From: Diphasiastrum complanatum
Lineage: Eukaryota; Streptophyta; Lycopodiopsida; Lycopodiales; Lycopodiaceae
Direction of reading: 5' to 3'
Length of the DNA stretch: 64,000 nt
Assembly (NCBI GenBank): GCA_029204225.1
Contig: CM055109.1
Span: 45,419,592 to 45,483,591 of the forward strand
The notes below the pieces were generated by a model. The model saw only the letters and a list, made by a program, of their open reading frames with translations. It ran no database searches and was not told the DNA's origin. The position numbers and the translations under genes were made by a program. This document shows, piece by piece, positions 1-12,094 of the stretch; the first letter of the stretch is position 1, and every line of letters begins with the position of its first letter.

Positions 1-1620
1 GACATGGAAGGGAAGAGTGACATTGGCTTGTAGTAAATCTCCCCAAACTTCGGTACCTTCAAGGGTTTTGCTTTCAAAGGGCTTGTGAGGTACTTTATGG
101 GAAGAGGAAGATTGTTGGTCGTCATTATAGATTTGTTGACGATATTCATGATGCAGCCAAATTTCTTCAGATGGGTGAGGATAAACTATCGGGGTTGAAT
201 CATCACTAAGAGGAACAATCTGCGGTTGAGTTTTGTTGGGTGCAAGTGTAGGGGCTTAGCGTTGGGTTTGTGCCCGAGTCAAGACCCAAGCAGGATGAGT
301 TTCAACTGGTAAAGTTTCTACTTGCACTGAACAGACTGGAGCAACAGGTTTGGATCGGGATGGTCAGTCCTTCACGTGATGTTCATTACCACAATTTTCA
401 CAAGCTGGAGGGAAACGGAGTTTGTCTGGGCAGCGAATATTAGGATGTTTACCTGCACAAATAAAGCATCCTCGTGCGACAAAGATAGCTTGGTTTGGAT
501 TATAAGCTTGGGCATTGGGATCTGGTGGTTGAGCATTAGAATCGTAGGTATAATAAACAATCGTTTCAGTAGAGTACTGTAGTTGAGTATTGTCTTCCAC
601 ATAGTAGGTGGCCGGATCGATGGTATTCGGATCAAGATAATGGACAACGTTTTGTGGGGCAGGTTGGTTTACAACAAACTGTTGACGTGGGGATGGATAT
701 TGATTTGGTGCAGGTGGTCGTGATTGGTAGACCCCTGGTCGTGGCACAGGTTGTTGTGGCGGGTAGGGGTGGTAAGCTCGATAAACAGTGGGTCTGGTGG
801 CTACTGGGAAATGATTTCGCAATTGAGGGCATTCATTAGCAGTGTACTGCTGTGAGCAGATTGGACACCAGACATTTTCTCTTGCTGGAAAGGATTTCTC
901 GGCAATTTGTTTCATGGCGGTTTGGAAATCGGCAGTGAGTATATCCATATGTGATTGTTGAGCTTTTTTCTAGATTTTCATTTGATGTAGAAGTTCAGAA
1001 GACTGAGCAATATTATCAGACTTAGGACAATCCGGATTTTTAGATTTCTTTTCACGATAGTCAAAGCCATCATCGGAAGCTTCGTCTTCTTCACAGATAG
1101 CATCGGTCATCACATTTTTAAGTTGATCATAAAGGTCAACTAGTTTGAGTTCACGGCGGATGTTTTTAGACAATCCAACTAAAAATAGTTTTATGGCCAT
1201 GCGTTCAGTGATATTTTCATCAACACATTCTACTTTGAGACGTTTAAAACGCTCAATGTAGTTTCGAACAGACTCTTCGCGACACATCTTGATATGAGTA
1301 ATTTGAATGAATGGGTTCTGAGTCAATTTGGATGGTTTGAAACGCTTGATGAGAGCGTCCTTAAGGGTGGTCCAAGAAGCAAGATCAGGAGTTTCGATAT
1401 TCAAGTACCACTCATTGGCGGTGCCATAGAGTACCATGGGAAATAGGCAAAGCTTTTCAGTTTCAGAGGTATCTCCATAAAAATGGCATGCATTATCAAA
1501 GTCTTGGAGAAATTGAACTAGGTCAGATTTGCCATCGTACTTTGGTGCATCGATACGTGGAATTCTTCGTTCCATTTGTGGAGTCGTCGGATTAGAAGAT
1601 TCGGCACAGTCACAAGACAT
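1..1620 (-). pseudogene. Ty3/gypsy gag, running toward protease (gypsy-1)
   Basis: This is the capsid polyprotein start of a Ty3/gypsy retrotransposon. The first ATG is at 1620; translation upstream of it uses no ATG. A retrotransposon-gag domain is visible at about 1560-1080, with segments such as RRIPRIDAPKYDG, TANEWY and RFKRLKVECVDE. Further on come two cysteine clusters: CPICSQQY near 860 and a zinc-knuckle-like CFICAGKHPNIRCPD near 450, followed by CENCGNEHH. The same frame runs to the window edge and is broken by only three stops: TAG at 970-972, TGA at 364-366 and TAA at 256-258. The protease and polymerase would lie beyond base 1. Seen directly: the frame and its stops. Known: gag followed by zinc knuckles is typical of LTR retrotransposons. 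Inferred: a young pseudogene. Confidence 0.85.
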
Positions 1621-2464
1621 GATGCAGAATATAGATGAGCAGGGCAGGACTGTACTTGACAAAAAGGGCAGTTTGTTTGTAGAATGGATAGTGTAGGACA
1701 AAAACTAGTCTTTCTGATTGTTATAAAATTCGCGGACAGGCTGAGAAATTGTGGAGAGACAGATAAATCTAACTGTAATACTCGCGAATTTTGAACAAGT
1801 ATTCTGAATGTCAAAACAGTGATTTTTTTAGATTTTCTGGAAAAATTTGGCGATTCAAAATTTGTGGATAGTACAGGAAAATCGTGCTCTATGAGGGCAA
1901 ATTTTTAGGCTTGATGGCGAATTCTAACAGAGAGGTTTGACTGGCAGATAGGGAATATAGAGAAAGATGTGATGTTTTGTTAGTAAACGGGCAGAATCTG
2001 TGAGATAGAATTTGTGGAGCTGCTAAAGGACTGATCTTAATGAGATCTAGTCTCAGTGAGGTCGGTGAATTCTAAGACAAAGATTTTGATGAGAAATAAG
2101 GGATTTTGACAGTATAACAGGCTGTTTTCTCAAAATCTGACTCTGGTCAAAATTTGTAGAGGTGATAAAATGAAAGATCGGGGTCTGTTAGGGCTGCAGA
2201 CAGACTGGCGAATTCTGATATACCTATTTGGTTGTGAAAAAGGTCACTTGGGTCACTTCTTTTGAAGAAAATGCCCAAGTTGACTCTTTTGTTGCTTCCC
2301 CCCGGTTTGAGAAGTTGCTCCGCAGCTCGTGTAGGACCTGGAGAGACGACGCGTGCTGTTTGTTGGTAGATAGAGATAAGCACACAAGCAAACACACAAC
2401 ATAGAAGCAAGAGATAAAAGAAAAAAGAAAAGGAGAAGAAGCTAGGTAGAAAAATACTTAAAGA
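1621..2464 (-). other. untranslated leader of gypsy-1
   Basis: About 840 bases lie between the primer site and the gag start. I see no conserved domain; the short frames here carry nothing recognisable. By position this is the 5' leader of the minus-strand element. Confidence 0.5.
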
Positions 2465-2480
2465 GCGACAACGGCTCCAA
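2465..2480 (-). other. primer-binding site of gypsy-1
   Basis: On the minus strand the bases next to the LTR read TTGGAGCCGTTGTCGC. This resembles the Asp-tRNA-type primer site of many plant gypsy elements (TGGCGCCGTTGCCGGGG) with several mismatches. It abuts the TG that starts the LTR at 2481 on the plus strand, which supports both calls. Confidence 0.55.
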
Positions 2481-3290
2481 TGTTGGAAGTATTTCTAGTG
2501 AGTGCGGTGGTAGATCTACTTATGGGTGTAGTATAGGGATGTAGAGACTCATCCCTTTTTAAGTTTCTACAATAAGCTTCAACAGAAATATGGACATGAA
2601 TGAGAGCACTAAGGCTTACCCAACTAGTGCCCGAAACGGAAATAAACTAATTAGTAACAACAATAAAAATCTTTGCTAAGGCTTACCCAAGTAGCAAGGT
2701 GATTAGACTAATCCTAGATTAACACCCGAAGGGTAATAAAATGAGATTGCGACTAATACTAAACAAATAAGCAATAATGAACATGCCACAATAAAACCGA
2801 TGAAAAGGAGGCAAGAGGAGACCCGAGCACCTTCCCTCAAGCTATGCACCTTTCCAAGGGGTTCACACAAATGAAATAGAATGATAATTCTCCAAATTAG
2901 AGAGCAAGATAGCTTAGTCTCAAAAGTGTTATTTACAATGCAAATACCTCTCCTTTTATGGCAAGGAGGGTCTTCCATAAGTGTCTACTAACTTATGGGA
3001 CTAATCTGTTCCTAGCCTTTCTAGAACTTCTAATTTAGGATTTAGAACTTCAATTTTCTTAACTTAGGACAACTTAAGATAAAATATTTCTAATCTTAAG
3101 TTTCCTAAGTCTAAGTTCTAAATCTAAGTTTAAGCTATTTTATTATTATTTAAGCTTCTACTCATGGGCTTACAAAACACATGCCATGGCTTGAAGTTTA
3201 TTGATAGATACTCATACGTGGTCTTACAAAACACATGCCACGGAGTTTTATTATTTTTTTATTTTCTCTGTGTTAGCACAGTTGCTAACA
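2481..3290 (-). repeat. 5' LTR of gypsy-1 (outer end tentative)
   Basis: The inner end is well placed because it abuts the primer site: the plus strand starts TGTTGGAAGT. The outer end is inferred at CTAACA, 3285-3290, giving TG...CA ends with a short imperfect inverted repeat. Homology to a CACTA transposase starts immediately beyond it, as expected if gypsy-1 inserted there. A TATA-like CCATAAAAGG lies near 2960 on the minus strand. Near the outer end, the block TCTTACAAAACACATGCCA-like is repeated at about 3166 and 3218. The partner LTR lies outside the window, so the boundary cannot be checked here. Confidence 0.5.
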
Positions 3291-4911
3291 ATTGGCATGT
3301 CAAAAATCGATCTACGGATGATGTGATGCGAGTACCAAGTGATTTACCTGCATGGAAACATATTGAAGACCAATGGCCAGAGTTTAAAAACGAATCTCAT
3401 AATTTGAGATTTGGCCTTGCTATGGATGGCATACATCCTTTTAGCGTTCAAGCATCAACTTGGTCCACATGGCCAGTTGTGCTCGTTAATTACAACATAC
3501 CTCCATGGTTGAGTATTAAAATAGGACACTTGTTATTGGCTTTATTGATTCCAGGAAAGTACAAGGTCAAGAACATGGATGTGTATCTTGCACCTTTGAT
3601 TGATGAATTGTGCATTCTTTGGAATGGTATTCATGCTTACGACATCTCGAGACCTTTACAACAACAAAACTTCGTTGTTCGTGGAATTCTAATGTGGATG
3701 ATGCATGACTACCCCGATTTAAGCAAATGTTCAGGTATCTATATAATGAATCAAATCCATTTTAGGGTTTAACGTTTGAATATATTCAACTAAGCTTATG
3801 TTTAATTTGGTTTACAAACTATGCAGGTTTAACCACATCGGGTTACAACGCATGTTATATTTGTGGACCACTTTTGGAGGCTCGACATAGCACAAATATG
3901 TTAAAAAAAGTGGTGTACAAAAATCATCGCAAATACTTGCCGCCTGATCATCCTTTTCAAAGGTTGAATAGGCAATTTTTTGGAGGGCGAGGAGATAATC
4001 CTCTAACTACACCACCACCCCCGCGCATGGGAGTAGCGGAATGGCATGGTGAATGGCTTAAACATCACGATGTTAATTCTTCATGGAATGAATCCATTGA
4101 TGGTATGAAACGGTTGTCTATTTTTCATAAATTACCCTATTGGAGGAATTTATTGATAAACCATCTATTGGATTCTATGCACATATTCAAAAACGTCGGT
4201 GAATCCTTATGGAACCACATCATTGGCATACAAGACAACTCTGCAGCTCGCAAAGATCTACAAGCGGCCGATGTGAAAAGACCCTATTGGAATCAATACA
4301 CCGAAGGTGGAGATGAGATTCTACCTAGCATGTCGTGGATTCTTACAAAAGACAACTCTCATATGTTAAACATGTCATAACACAAATGAGAACTTCAACA
4401 GGCTATGCACATTCTTTATGCAAGTCATTTACCAAAGATGGTAAATCAAGTGGATTGAAATCACATGATTGGCATAAGATATTGCAATTCATACTTCCAC
4501 TTTCTATTCGAGGTCTCTTCAACAATGACGTATGAAATATGCTTTACAATTTGTCATCGATGATTAGGTTTGTATATTTTTTTAAGCACTTGTATAAATA
4601 TGTGATATTTCAATTTTTTTATGTGTTAAACAACCTAATGTACTATCAATCTTGCAGGTGGATTTCCTCAAAAGAAATACAAAATAGTGAATTGGATTCC
4701 ATGAAAATCCAAATGATTGAAAGGGTATGTTTGTTGGAAAGAGATTTTTCAACTTCCTTTTTGGATATACAAGTTCATCTTCTAGTGCATTTGGTCGAAG
4801 AAGTATCAATTGCAGGAGCTGTGCACACGAGATTATGAAAGTTTTGAAGGGCTTTGTGAGACAAAAGGTAAGGCCAGAAGGTAATTGCAGAAAGTTGGCT
4901 TGTACATGAAT
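3291..4911 (+). pseudogene. CACTA transposase, Tnp2 and DUF4218-like part
   Basis: The fragment enters mid-domain with a WHVKNR segment, then LRFGLAMDGIHPF, STWPVVLVNYNIPPW and LLIPGKYKVKNMDVYLAPL. These are hallmark positions of the Tnp2 family (Transposase_21). An intron with clean GT...AG ends is visible at 3735-3826; joining its flanks keeps the frame into a CYICG motif and HRKYLPPDHPF. A frameshift near 4365 leads to SSGLKSHDWHKILQFILP, typical of the DUF4218 region. A second intron at 4568-4657 joins in frame to DIQVHLLVHLVEEV. Another frameshift precedes MKVLKGFVRQKVRPEG near 4840. The family cuts and pastes DNA with CACTA ends. The N-terminus is missing because of the gypsy-1 insertion. 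Confidence 0.82.
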
Positions 4912-6324
4912 CTTTGTTTTCTATCACCGAAATAGTCTCACAATTGCATCCTGCAAGTCCAAAAATGTGATGTGAAGAAGAAGATGAACGTGTTAAGGGT
5001 GAAGTACCACAAAGAAATGGTGTGCAAAAAAAACTTTCACCTCAATTAAAAGAGAAAATTGACACATTCATATTATATAATTGTGGACAAATGAAAAAGT
5101 GGATTTCAAGATATGAAGAAGCCAAAAAAGGAAAGAAACATAACATTGAAATGAAGAAGAAATATCAATCGAAGAAGAAGAAGGGCATTGGAGAACAACG
5201 AACCTTTGGAGCCTTTACCTTCAAAATGCTCTCGTGAATGGGTTTTTGATACGATGCTAAAAGCATCCGAAAACGGAGAAGAAGTGACCGAATTAGAATG
5301 GGAATTTGTTCGCGGATGTGGATGGAAGGTTAGTGTAATATTGTTTATGTGAAGTTTTGTTTTTGTACTACTCAATATATGAATAGTATTTCTAATTACA
5401 CACATTTGTTTTTTTTTGTGTTTTAGTATACATCATACACTGCCATGTGGGCATATGGACACCATTACCGTGTTGAGAGAGTTGACAACAAGCGATGTAC
5501 ATATGATTGTGGTATAATGGCCAACTTTCAACAAGAGAGTCGTTCTAGTGTGAGGGACCCTAATGTCATTTCAGGTAACCTAGACTATGTCGGCACACTG
5601 CAACATATTTATGAAGTCGATTACGAGACTAATGACAAATACTTTATTTTTGACATAAAATGGTTTAAGATCATCTATCGTGGAAGCAACGCCACGATTA
5701 GAAATGATAACTCAAATTTTTTCAAATCGACTCAACAAAATGTATATCGATGGACTCTTATGACACTTTAGTATTGCCACGACATTGCGAACAAGTGAGA
5801 CTCTAAAATTTCAATGTCATTAATATTCGCAATCCAATTATTTATGTATCAATCTTATAATACTAACTTAATTTTTTTTAATTCTTTGGTAGATTATGTT
5901 CCATCTAGATCGAATAGACCCAAGATGGTGGTATGTGATCCAACTTATTGCAAGAAAATGACGCGTGTTTGAAGGAAACAATATTGTTGAAATGGATACA
6001 CAAGACAGACCACCACCAATTTTGGCGATGTTTTGGAAGAATTTGAACCACTCATCCAAACTCCAAATGATGTCGAAATGATGGGAGAAGAAGGTACAAA
6101 TAAAAATGATGAGATTCCTACGATCGTACCAAATTGGGGTTAATTTGAGGCCCCCACGTTTGGATGAGATAGAATTAGAAGAAGAGGAGATTGAACATGA
6201 GAGTAACTCACATCATGAAAGAGACACGATCGAAAATTTACGATTATACCTAGACCTAGATTCAGATGAGTGTCAAGACTTGTGTGATGACAAAAATGAT
6301 GCAAATGATGACAATGATCTATGA
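4912..6324 (+). pseudogene. CACTA transposase, DUF4216-like C-terminal part
   Basis: This is the downstream part of the same transposase. A basic, Lys-rich stretch lies at 5022-5237. A probable intron runs from about 5328 to 5427 (GTTAGT ... TTTTAG). The next exon contains YRVERVDNKRCTYDCGIM and then IFDIKWFKI, matching the pattern of DUF4216 regions, with a probable further exon from about 5890 reading FHLDRIDPRWWYVIQ. The tail at 6106-6324 is very acidic (EIELEEEEIEHE, then a run of Asp/Asn). The domain's function is not established. Several frames are disrupted. Confidence 0.65.
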
Positions 6325-6930
6325 TTATCTATCATTCTTTGTTTTATATTCATCGCAATATTTTTTAGGTATATTTTTATAGATAGAGTTGAATGTGATA
6401 ATTATAATACCCGAACCTTGCGGTTATGTCCTATTTCATAATGTCACCACATATTCCCTCCCTGCGGCGTGTAGGTCTTTCCTTGCGAGTTGGAAAGATT
6501 AGAACCTCGCTTTAACGGGAGAAAAGTAAGGGCTACACACCTTCCAAGGATTGGAAATTTTAATTATCTACATTTCACCTTTGCATATTAATTAATTGCT
6601 AGTGTATGCAATAAAATACGATATTGCTTTGAACAAAATGAAAATTATGAATTACTATTTAATTTCTTACTATGTTAGATAATTGTATTCTAATAATAGA
6701 ACAAATTGAAACAACACAAACTCAGCGGTAAACTCACTTGAAGCTTAAGTGCAAACGTGCAATTGCTCACTCTTTAAACGCTTGCTCTTTTTTTTTTGGA
6801 CATTTTTGTCACATGCACAAGCAATTAAAAAATAACACTATATTACACAATTGAACCATTATTATAAGCAAATTCAGACATACAATTACCATCAAATACT
6901 ATCTAGTCATCTACTACTATAAATCCTTAT
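6325..6930. other. AT-rich spacer, nothing recognised
   Basis: There is no reading frame with recognisable content. It may hold the right end of the CACTA element, but I could not identify subterminal repeats. Confidence 0.4.
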
Positions 6931-7076
6931 CAAAACACACTCACACACATACACACTCTCTCTCCCTCTCTCCCTCTCTCTCTCTAAAAATCCAATATAA
7001 ATTCTATCAAACACTATTTATTTATCTATCACTCTTAAATACCCTAAACTAATGCATAATACAAAACACACACACA

Positions 7077-7080
<4 letters not shown>

Positions 7081-7139
<59 letters not shown>
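7081..7139. repeat. (CT)n microsatellite
   Basis: An uninterrupted CT tract of about 59 bases, preceded by a short CA tract. It lies in the first copy of the duplicated segment. Confidence 0.98.
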
Positions 7140-7142
<3 letters not shown>

Positions 7143-7525
7143 TCTATTATTCTTAGTCCAAAATAAATATAAATCTAACAATCTATTACTACCATAGACT
7201 ATGTATTTATCTATAATCTTAAACTTTAAATCAATGCAAAATGTTAAACACACACACACCTCTTTCTTTCTTTTTTTTCTCTCTCTCTCACACACACATT
7301 ATAAATTTAACAATCTATTACTACCCAACACTATCTATATCTATTTGTCTATTAGCTTAAATTAAGATCAATGCAAATTTCAAAACACATACACATCCTC
7401 TCAAACACACATACACTATCTTAAATAATTCTAACAATCTGTTAATAACAATATTTATAATTTTATATCAAACACTATTTATTTATCTAACACTCTTAAA
7501 TATCCTAAACTAATGCATAATACAA

Positions 7526-7669
<144 letters not shown>

Positions 7670-7864
7670 TATCATTCTTAGTCCTAAATAAATAAAAATC
7701 TAACAATCTATTACTACCATAGATTATGTATTTATCTATAATCTTAAATTCTACATAAATGCAAAATGTTAAACATTATCTCAAATAATCCTAACAATCT
7801 ATTATAAACACTATAAAAAATTAATCTATTATAAACACTATCACAATCTATTATAGAACACGAA

Positions 7865-7996
<132 letters not shown>

Positions 7997-8229
7997 ACAT
8001 TATTTTAAAAAAAAAGACTCCAAAATCTTTCAATATCTTCAACCATACATGTACACTTCACCTCTTCTCTCTCTTTCTCTCTCACAAATTACAAATCTAA
8101 TAACTAAATAATACTAATAATCTATTACATGACCATTCATAACCATTTTAAATCAATGCAAAATTTTAAACACACACACACTCTCTCTCTCTCTCTCCAT
8201 CTCTTTTTATCTTTCACGATCTCTATCTC

Positions 8230-8856
8230 CTCTTAAAACAAACAAACAAACATCAACCTCAAACAAACAAACAAAAAGCAAAACAAACAAAAATCAAGCA
8301 CCAACCTCAAACAATGATCTTCAAGCACCTTCAAGCATTGATCTTCAAGCCCTCAAGCCCTCAAGCATTGATCGCCCTCGATCGTCCTCAATCGCTCCAA
8401 AGACGCTCAAATCTGCAAAAGACAAAGTGAAAGAAAATGTGCTGGATCACATGAATTGGAAGATTGAAACAGACGTCGAAATTCGACGACCTCCAAACAC
8501 GTCGGAATCCGATGTCTGTGCCCATTCAGGCTCGGACAAATGTGCCAGATGTCGTGGACAGGCTTTTTGGCTTGTCGACATGCATGTCGCATTCCGACGT
8601 CCACGTCAGATTACACGTATTTTTTTTTAAAAAATCTATGACAGGTCATATCCACATCTGCAAGTCTGAATCCGACATGTCGGACTCCGACGTGGCTTTG
8701 AAAAATCAGTTGCCGCCCATATTTCTCGATCGCTGGACTCTGATTTTTAGATTTTTTAATGGGACGTTGGACCTCGATGTGTCGAATTGTGACGGATTAT
8801 GAAATTTTTTAGCATACGTCGGACGCGACGTCAAAATTTGCGCGATATGTTATTGT
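8230..8856. other. unassigned: AAAC-rich and CpG-rich spacer
   Basis: 8230-8300 holds short AAAC repeats, followed by repeats of TCAAGCA and CCTCAAGC. From 8465 to 8850 the sequence is rich in GTCGGA, CGACG and similar CpG words, unlike the surrounding AT-rich DNA. No domain was recognised. It may be the eroded gag side of the gypsy-2 element that follows. Confidence 0.4.
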
Positions 8857-9093
8857 GGCAATTCCGAGTTTATGAATTATGTTGATCCTGATGTAGAGTT
8901 ACACATACATGATTACTCTGAAAAATTAACATTCCATGCTGTTGCATTAGCTAATATAGATATTGTTCTCAGACAACAATGGCATTTTGATAATAATAAG
9001 TCATTGAGAATTGATTTTGTTGAAAAATCTTTATCTTTTATGCATGAGAATTCTTTGATTAAGATCAAGGCTAGTTTAAGTGTTAACACTTAA
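8857..9093 (+). pseudogene. gypsy-2a aspartic protease, C-terminal half
   Basis: The frame contains YSEKLTFHAVALANIDIVL followed by QQWHFDNNKSLRID, which matches the region around the conserved I-L-G of retroviral-type proteases. The glycine is replaced (IVLRQQW; the inverted copy has IVLGQQW). The catalytic DTG segment is upstream and lost. Homology to the inverted copy starts near 8857, at GCAATTCCGAGTTTATG. Confidence 0.7.
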
Positions 9094-9328
9094 AAATGTT
9101 AGTCATTATTCTAAACAAGAACTTAATTCAATATTGAAAAATTCTGATTTTAGTGTTTATTTATGTTTTCATAAGGATTTCATTTGCTGCAATGATAAAA
9201 ATTTAACATAAATGCCATGAATATACTTAGTAAGAACACTACAGAGTTTGAAGCCTATAATGAACTTAGGCATGAATTCAATGATGTTTTTTTAAACCTT
9301 CTTGTAGGTTTACCACCCGAAAGGATAG

Positions 9329-10674
9329 TTGATTTATAAAATTGACCTTCTACCTAGTTTTTTTTCGATCGCACAACATCCTTATCGGATGAGTGCATCG
9401 GAAGATACTGAGGTAAGTAGTCATTTATATGATTACCTGAAGAAGGGGTGGGTACAACCTAGCAAGTCTCCTTGGGCATCACCAGTCTGGTTGCCAAGAA
9501 GGATGAGATTACAAGGTTTTGCGTCGATTATAAGAAATTGAACAAGGTCACCGTTAAGAATAGATATCCACTGCCGCAGATTGATGACCTAATAGATTAT
9601 CTTGGTGGTTCTAAGTACTTTACCAAGATAGATCTAAGATCGGGATACCATCAGATACGCATTAGGGCAAAAGATATACCAAAAACGGGTTTTTAAACTC
9701 GCTTTGGACACTACAAATTTTTGGTGTTGCCTTTTGGACTAACCAATGCACCGGCAACTTTCCCAACAGATGATGAACAATTTGTCTAGGCCATATTTGG
9801 GAAGATTTGTAGTGGTATTTTCAGATGACATCCTAGTGTTCAATAAGACTTTGACAGAACATAAAGAGCGTCTTAGGATTGTCTTGGACATCCTAAGAAG
9901 GGAAAAGCTCTTTGCCAAAGAGTCTAAGTGTGACTTTTTTGCTAAGGAATTGTCCTACTTGGGACATAAGATTTTCGAACGAGGAGTGGAGATCAAGGCC
10001 GATCATATCTAGAGGGTTATTGAATGGCCTATTCTTACGACAATTCAAGAAATCAAGTATGTCTTGGGGTTTGTAGGATTTTTCCATCGGCATATTCTCC
10101 AATTTGCTCGGTTGGCATTTCCTCTTATCCAGGCCTTGAAAGGCTATAAGAAGCTAAGCCGGAGGGGTAGGAGTGCACTAGTGGAGTGGACGGAGGATAT
10201 GAATAACTGTTTGAGTTGCTTAAGAAAAGTGTCACTTCAGCACCAATACTAATCATTGGCGATCCTAATAAGGCTTTTGTGGTTAGGACCGATGCCAGTG
10301 ATTATGCTATTGGAGTTGTTTTGATGCAGGATGGACATCCTATTGCTTGTGAAAGCAAGAAATTCAATCTTGCTCAATCTAGGTATTGTACCTATGAGAA
10401 GGAACTGTTTGCAATTGTTCATGCCTTGAAAATTTGGTGACATTATTTGTATAGAGCCAAATTTGAGGTTTTGACGGATCATCAGACTCTTCGATATTTT
10501 TGTGATGCTACAAATTTAAAGGGGAGACAAGCTAGATGGGTTGAGCTGATGCAAATCTTTGACTTTTCTATACATTATTGTAAAGGAAGTCAAAATACTC
10601 TAGCGGATGCTTTGATTCATTTACCGGTTATTAATCAATTATGCTTTACTGTTATAGAACCTTGGTTGTTTTAG
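9329..10674 (+). pseudogene. gypsy-2a reverse transcriptase and RNase H
   Basis: Reverse transcriptase pieces follow in order across at least four frames: HPYRMSASE, the SPWASPVW block near 9470, FCVDYKKLN near 9520, [13 protein letters not shown] near 9635, and VVVFSDDILVF near 9812 (the Y/F-x-D-D catalytic box). The connection region FVGFFHRHILQFA follows near 10070. RNase H shows VVRTDASDYAIGVVL near 10280, YEKELFAIVHAL near 10395 and a DHQTLRYF block near 10475. Stops and shifts occur near 9696, 10012, 10252 and 10440. The enzyme would copy element RNA into DNA; this copy cannot. Confidence 0.85.
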
Positions 10675-12080
10675 TCTCTCCAAGGACTATATGAGTCCAA
10701 TCCTTTTTTTGAAAAGTATTGGCAACAAATACTTTCTGGGGTCGATTTAGGTATGCAAGATTCCTTGAATAAGAGAAAGACTGAAATGTATTTTGCTATT
10801 CAAAACAGGATTTTGTTTCATAAAGGCAAGGCGTGTGTATAGGATAATGACACAATAAGGGCCCAAATCTAGCATGAGTGTCATCATAGTCCATGCGCAG
10901 AACATTTGGGTATACAAAGAACACTTGACTTAGTTTGACGGCAATTTTGGTGGCCTAAGATGAAAAGTCAAGTAGAGGCCTATGTACTTAAACATGCTAA
11001 GTGCCAATTAAATAAAGCAGAGAGGCTAAAAGCTAGTGGCCTATTACATCCTTTAGATATTCCTACCAAAAGTGGGAAAGTATATCTATGGATTTTGTGG
11101 TCAGGCTTCCACGTACAGGGAAGAGCCACGATTCGGTTTGGGTCGTTGTTGATAGACTTACAAAGTTTGCTCAATTTATCCCAGCAAAAACTACTGCTAA
11201 ACCTCTAGAACCAGCTTAACTATTTGTTGAGATGCTTTTTCAACTATATGGATCACCTTGCGATATTGTCAATGACCATGAACCAAAATTCACTGGGAAT
11301 TTCTGGCAAGCAATATTTGAAAAGTTGGAAACGACTTTAAGTATAAGTTTTGCAGATCATATGGAATCAGACAGTCAAACGATAAGGACCAATCAAACGA
11401 TGGAGGATATGTTGTGAGCATATGTGGGTCATCGGTAGTCTGATTGAAAAAATTACCTTCCACTGGTGGAATTTGCATGTAATAGTACAAAACATTCAGC
11501 GACCGGATTCAGCCCTTTCATGCTTATGTATGGTTATCAACCTCGATCACCGATTAGTGTTGGCATGAAAAATCTTAGGGTGCAAGCCGTAGCTGATTTT
11601 CTTGCGGATATGCAAGAAATGTTACAGTCGGTTAAAGATAGCATAAGAAGTGCCCAAGACAGGTCAAGGTACTATGTTGATCTATCTCGGAAGTATAAAG
11701 TATTCTTGGTCAACGACTAGGTGTTTTTGAGGGTTCCTAGTCACTCTAGGGACTTGAAAACTATTAAGTGTGCAAACTTGGCGCCTAGGTATTGCGGTCC
11801 TTTTAAGGTTATCCAAGTGATAAACAAGGTCACATACAAACTAGACCTTCCAGCTAACGTTGAAATTCATCTTGTTTTCCACGTTAGTAAGCTGAAACCC
11901 TCGTTGGGGGTTGGGAAGACCTTGGTCTCTGTGGAAGATCTAGTGGAGCTTCTTCGTAATGAGTCCGCGGGTGGACCACCTGAACTTGAGGCGATTGTTA
12001 ATAGCTGACAGAAAACTCTAAGTAATAGAGTGCTTCGGAAATTTTTAGTCAGGTGGAGGGGCAAATCATAAGAAGATACC
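10675..12080 (+). pseudogene. gypsy-2a integrase with chromodomain-like tail
   Basis: The zinc-binding start is blurred around 10870-11000 (a [11 protein letters not shown] segment remains). The core has a shifted [12 protein letters not shown] near 11145, then LYGSPCDIVNDHEPKFTG near 11240, where the second acidic residue sits, and a decayed equivalent of the third. A downstream frame has GFSPFMLMYGYQPRSP. The last frame reads APRYCGPFKVIQVI, then HLVFHVSKLKP, and ends with FLVRWRGKS near 12050, a chromodomain signature. Chromodomains guide chromovirus integration. Multiple stops make it inactive. Confidence 0.82.
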
Positions 12081-12094
12081 TGAAAAAAGGGGGC
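12081..12094 (+). other. polypurine tract of gypsy-2a
   Basis: TGAAAAAAGGGGGC lies directly before TGATATG at 12095. Purine-rich runs at this position prime plus-strand synthesis in LTR elements, so it supports the LTR start. Confidence 0.65.

Larger units (their letters stand above)
3291..6324 (+). mobile_element. CACTA (En/Spm-type) DNA transposon remnant
   Basis: A plus-strand series of frames carries the order expected of plant CACTA transposases: Tnp2 catalytic region, then the DUF4218-like and DUF4216-like C-terminal regions. The left end is cut by gypsy-1. No convincing CACTA/TAGTG terminal repeat was found on the right. Frameshifts and stops break the reading frame, so it is inactive. 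Confidence 0.8.

Noticed and set aside
6400-6560. Possible structured RNA gene (GC-rich island in AT-rich DNA)
   Set aside because: No tRNA boxes, rRNA or snRNA signature was found; only base composition suggested it.
6597-6606. TAGTG as the right end of the CACTA element
   Set aside because: A lone five-base match without subterminal repeats or a 3-bp target duplication.
8427-8802. Two overlapping frames rich in CpG codons
   Set aside because: No domain, no homologous copy in the window and several alternative frames open at once.
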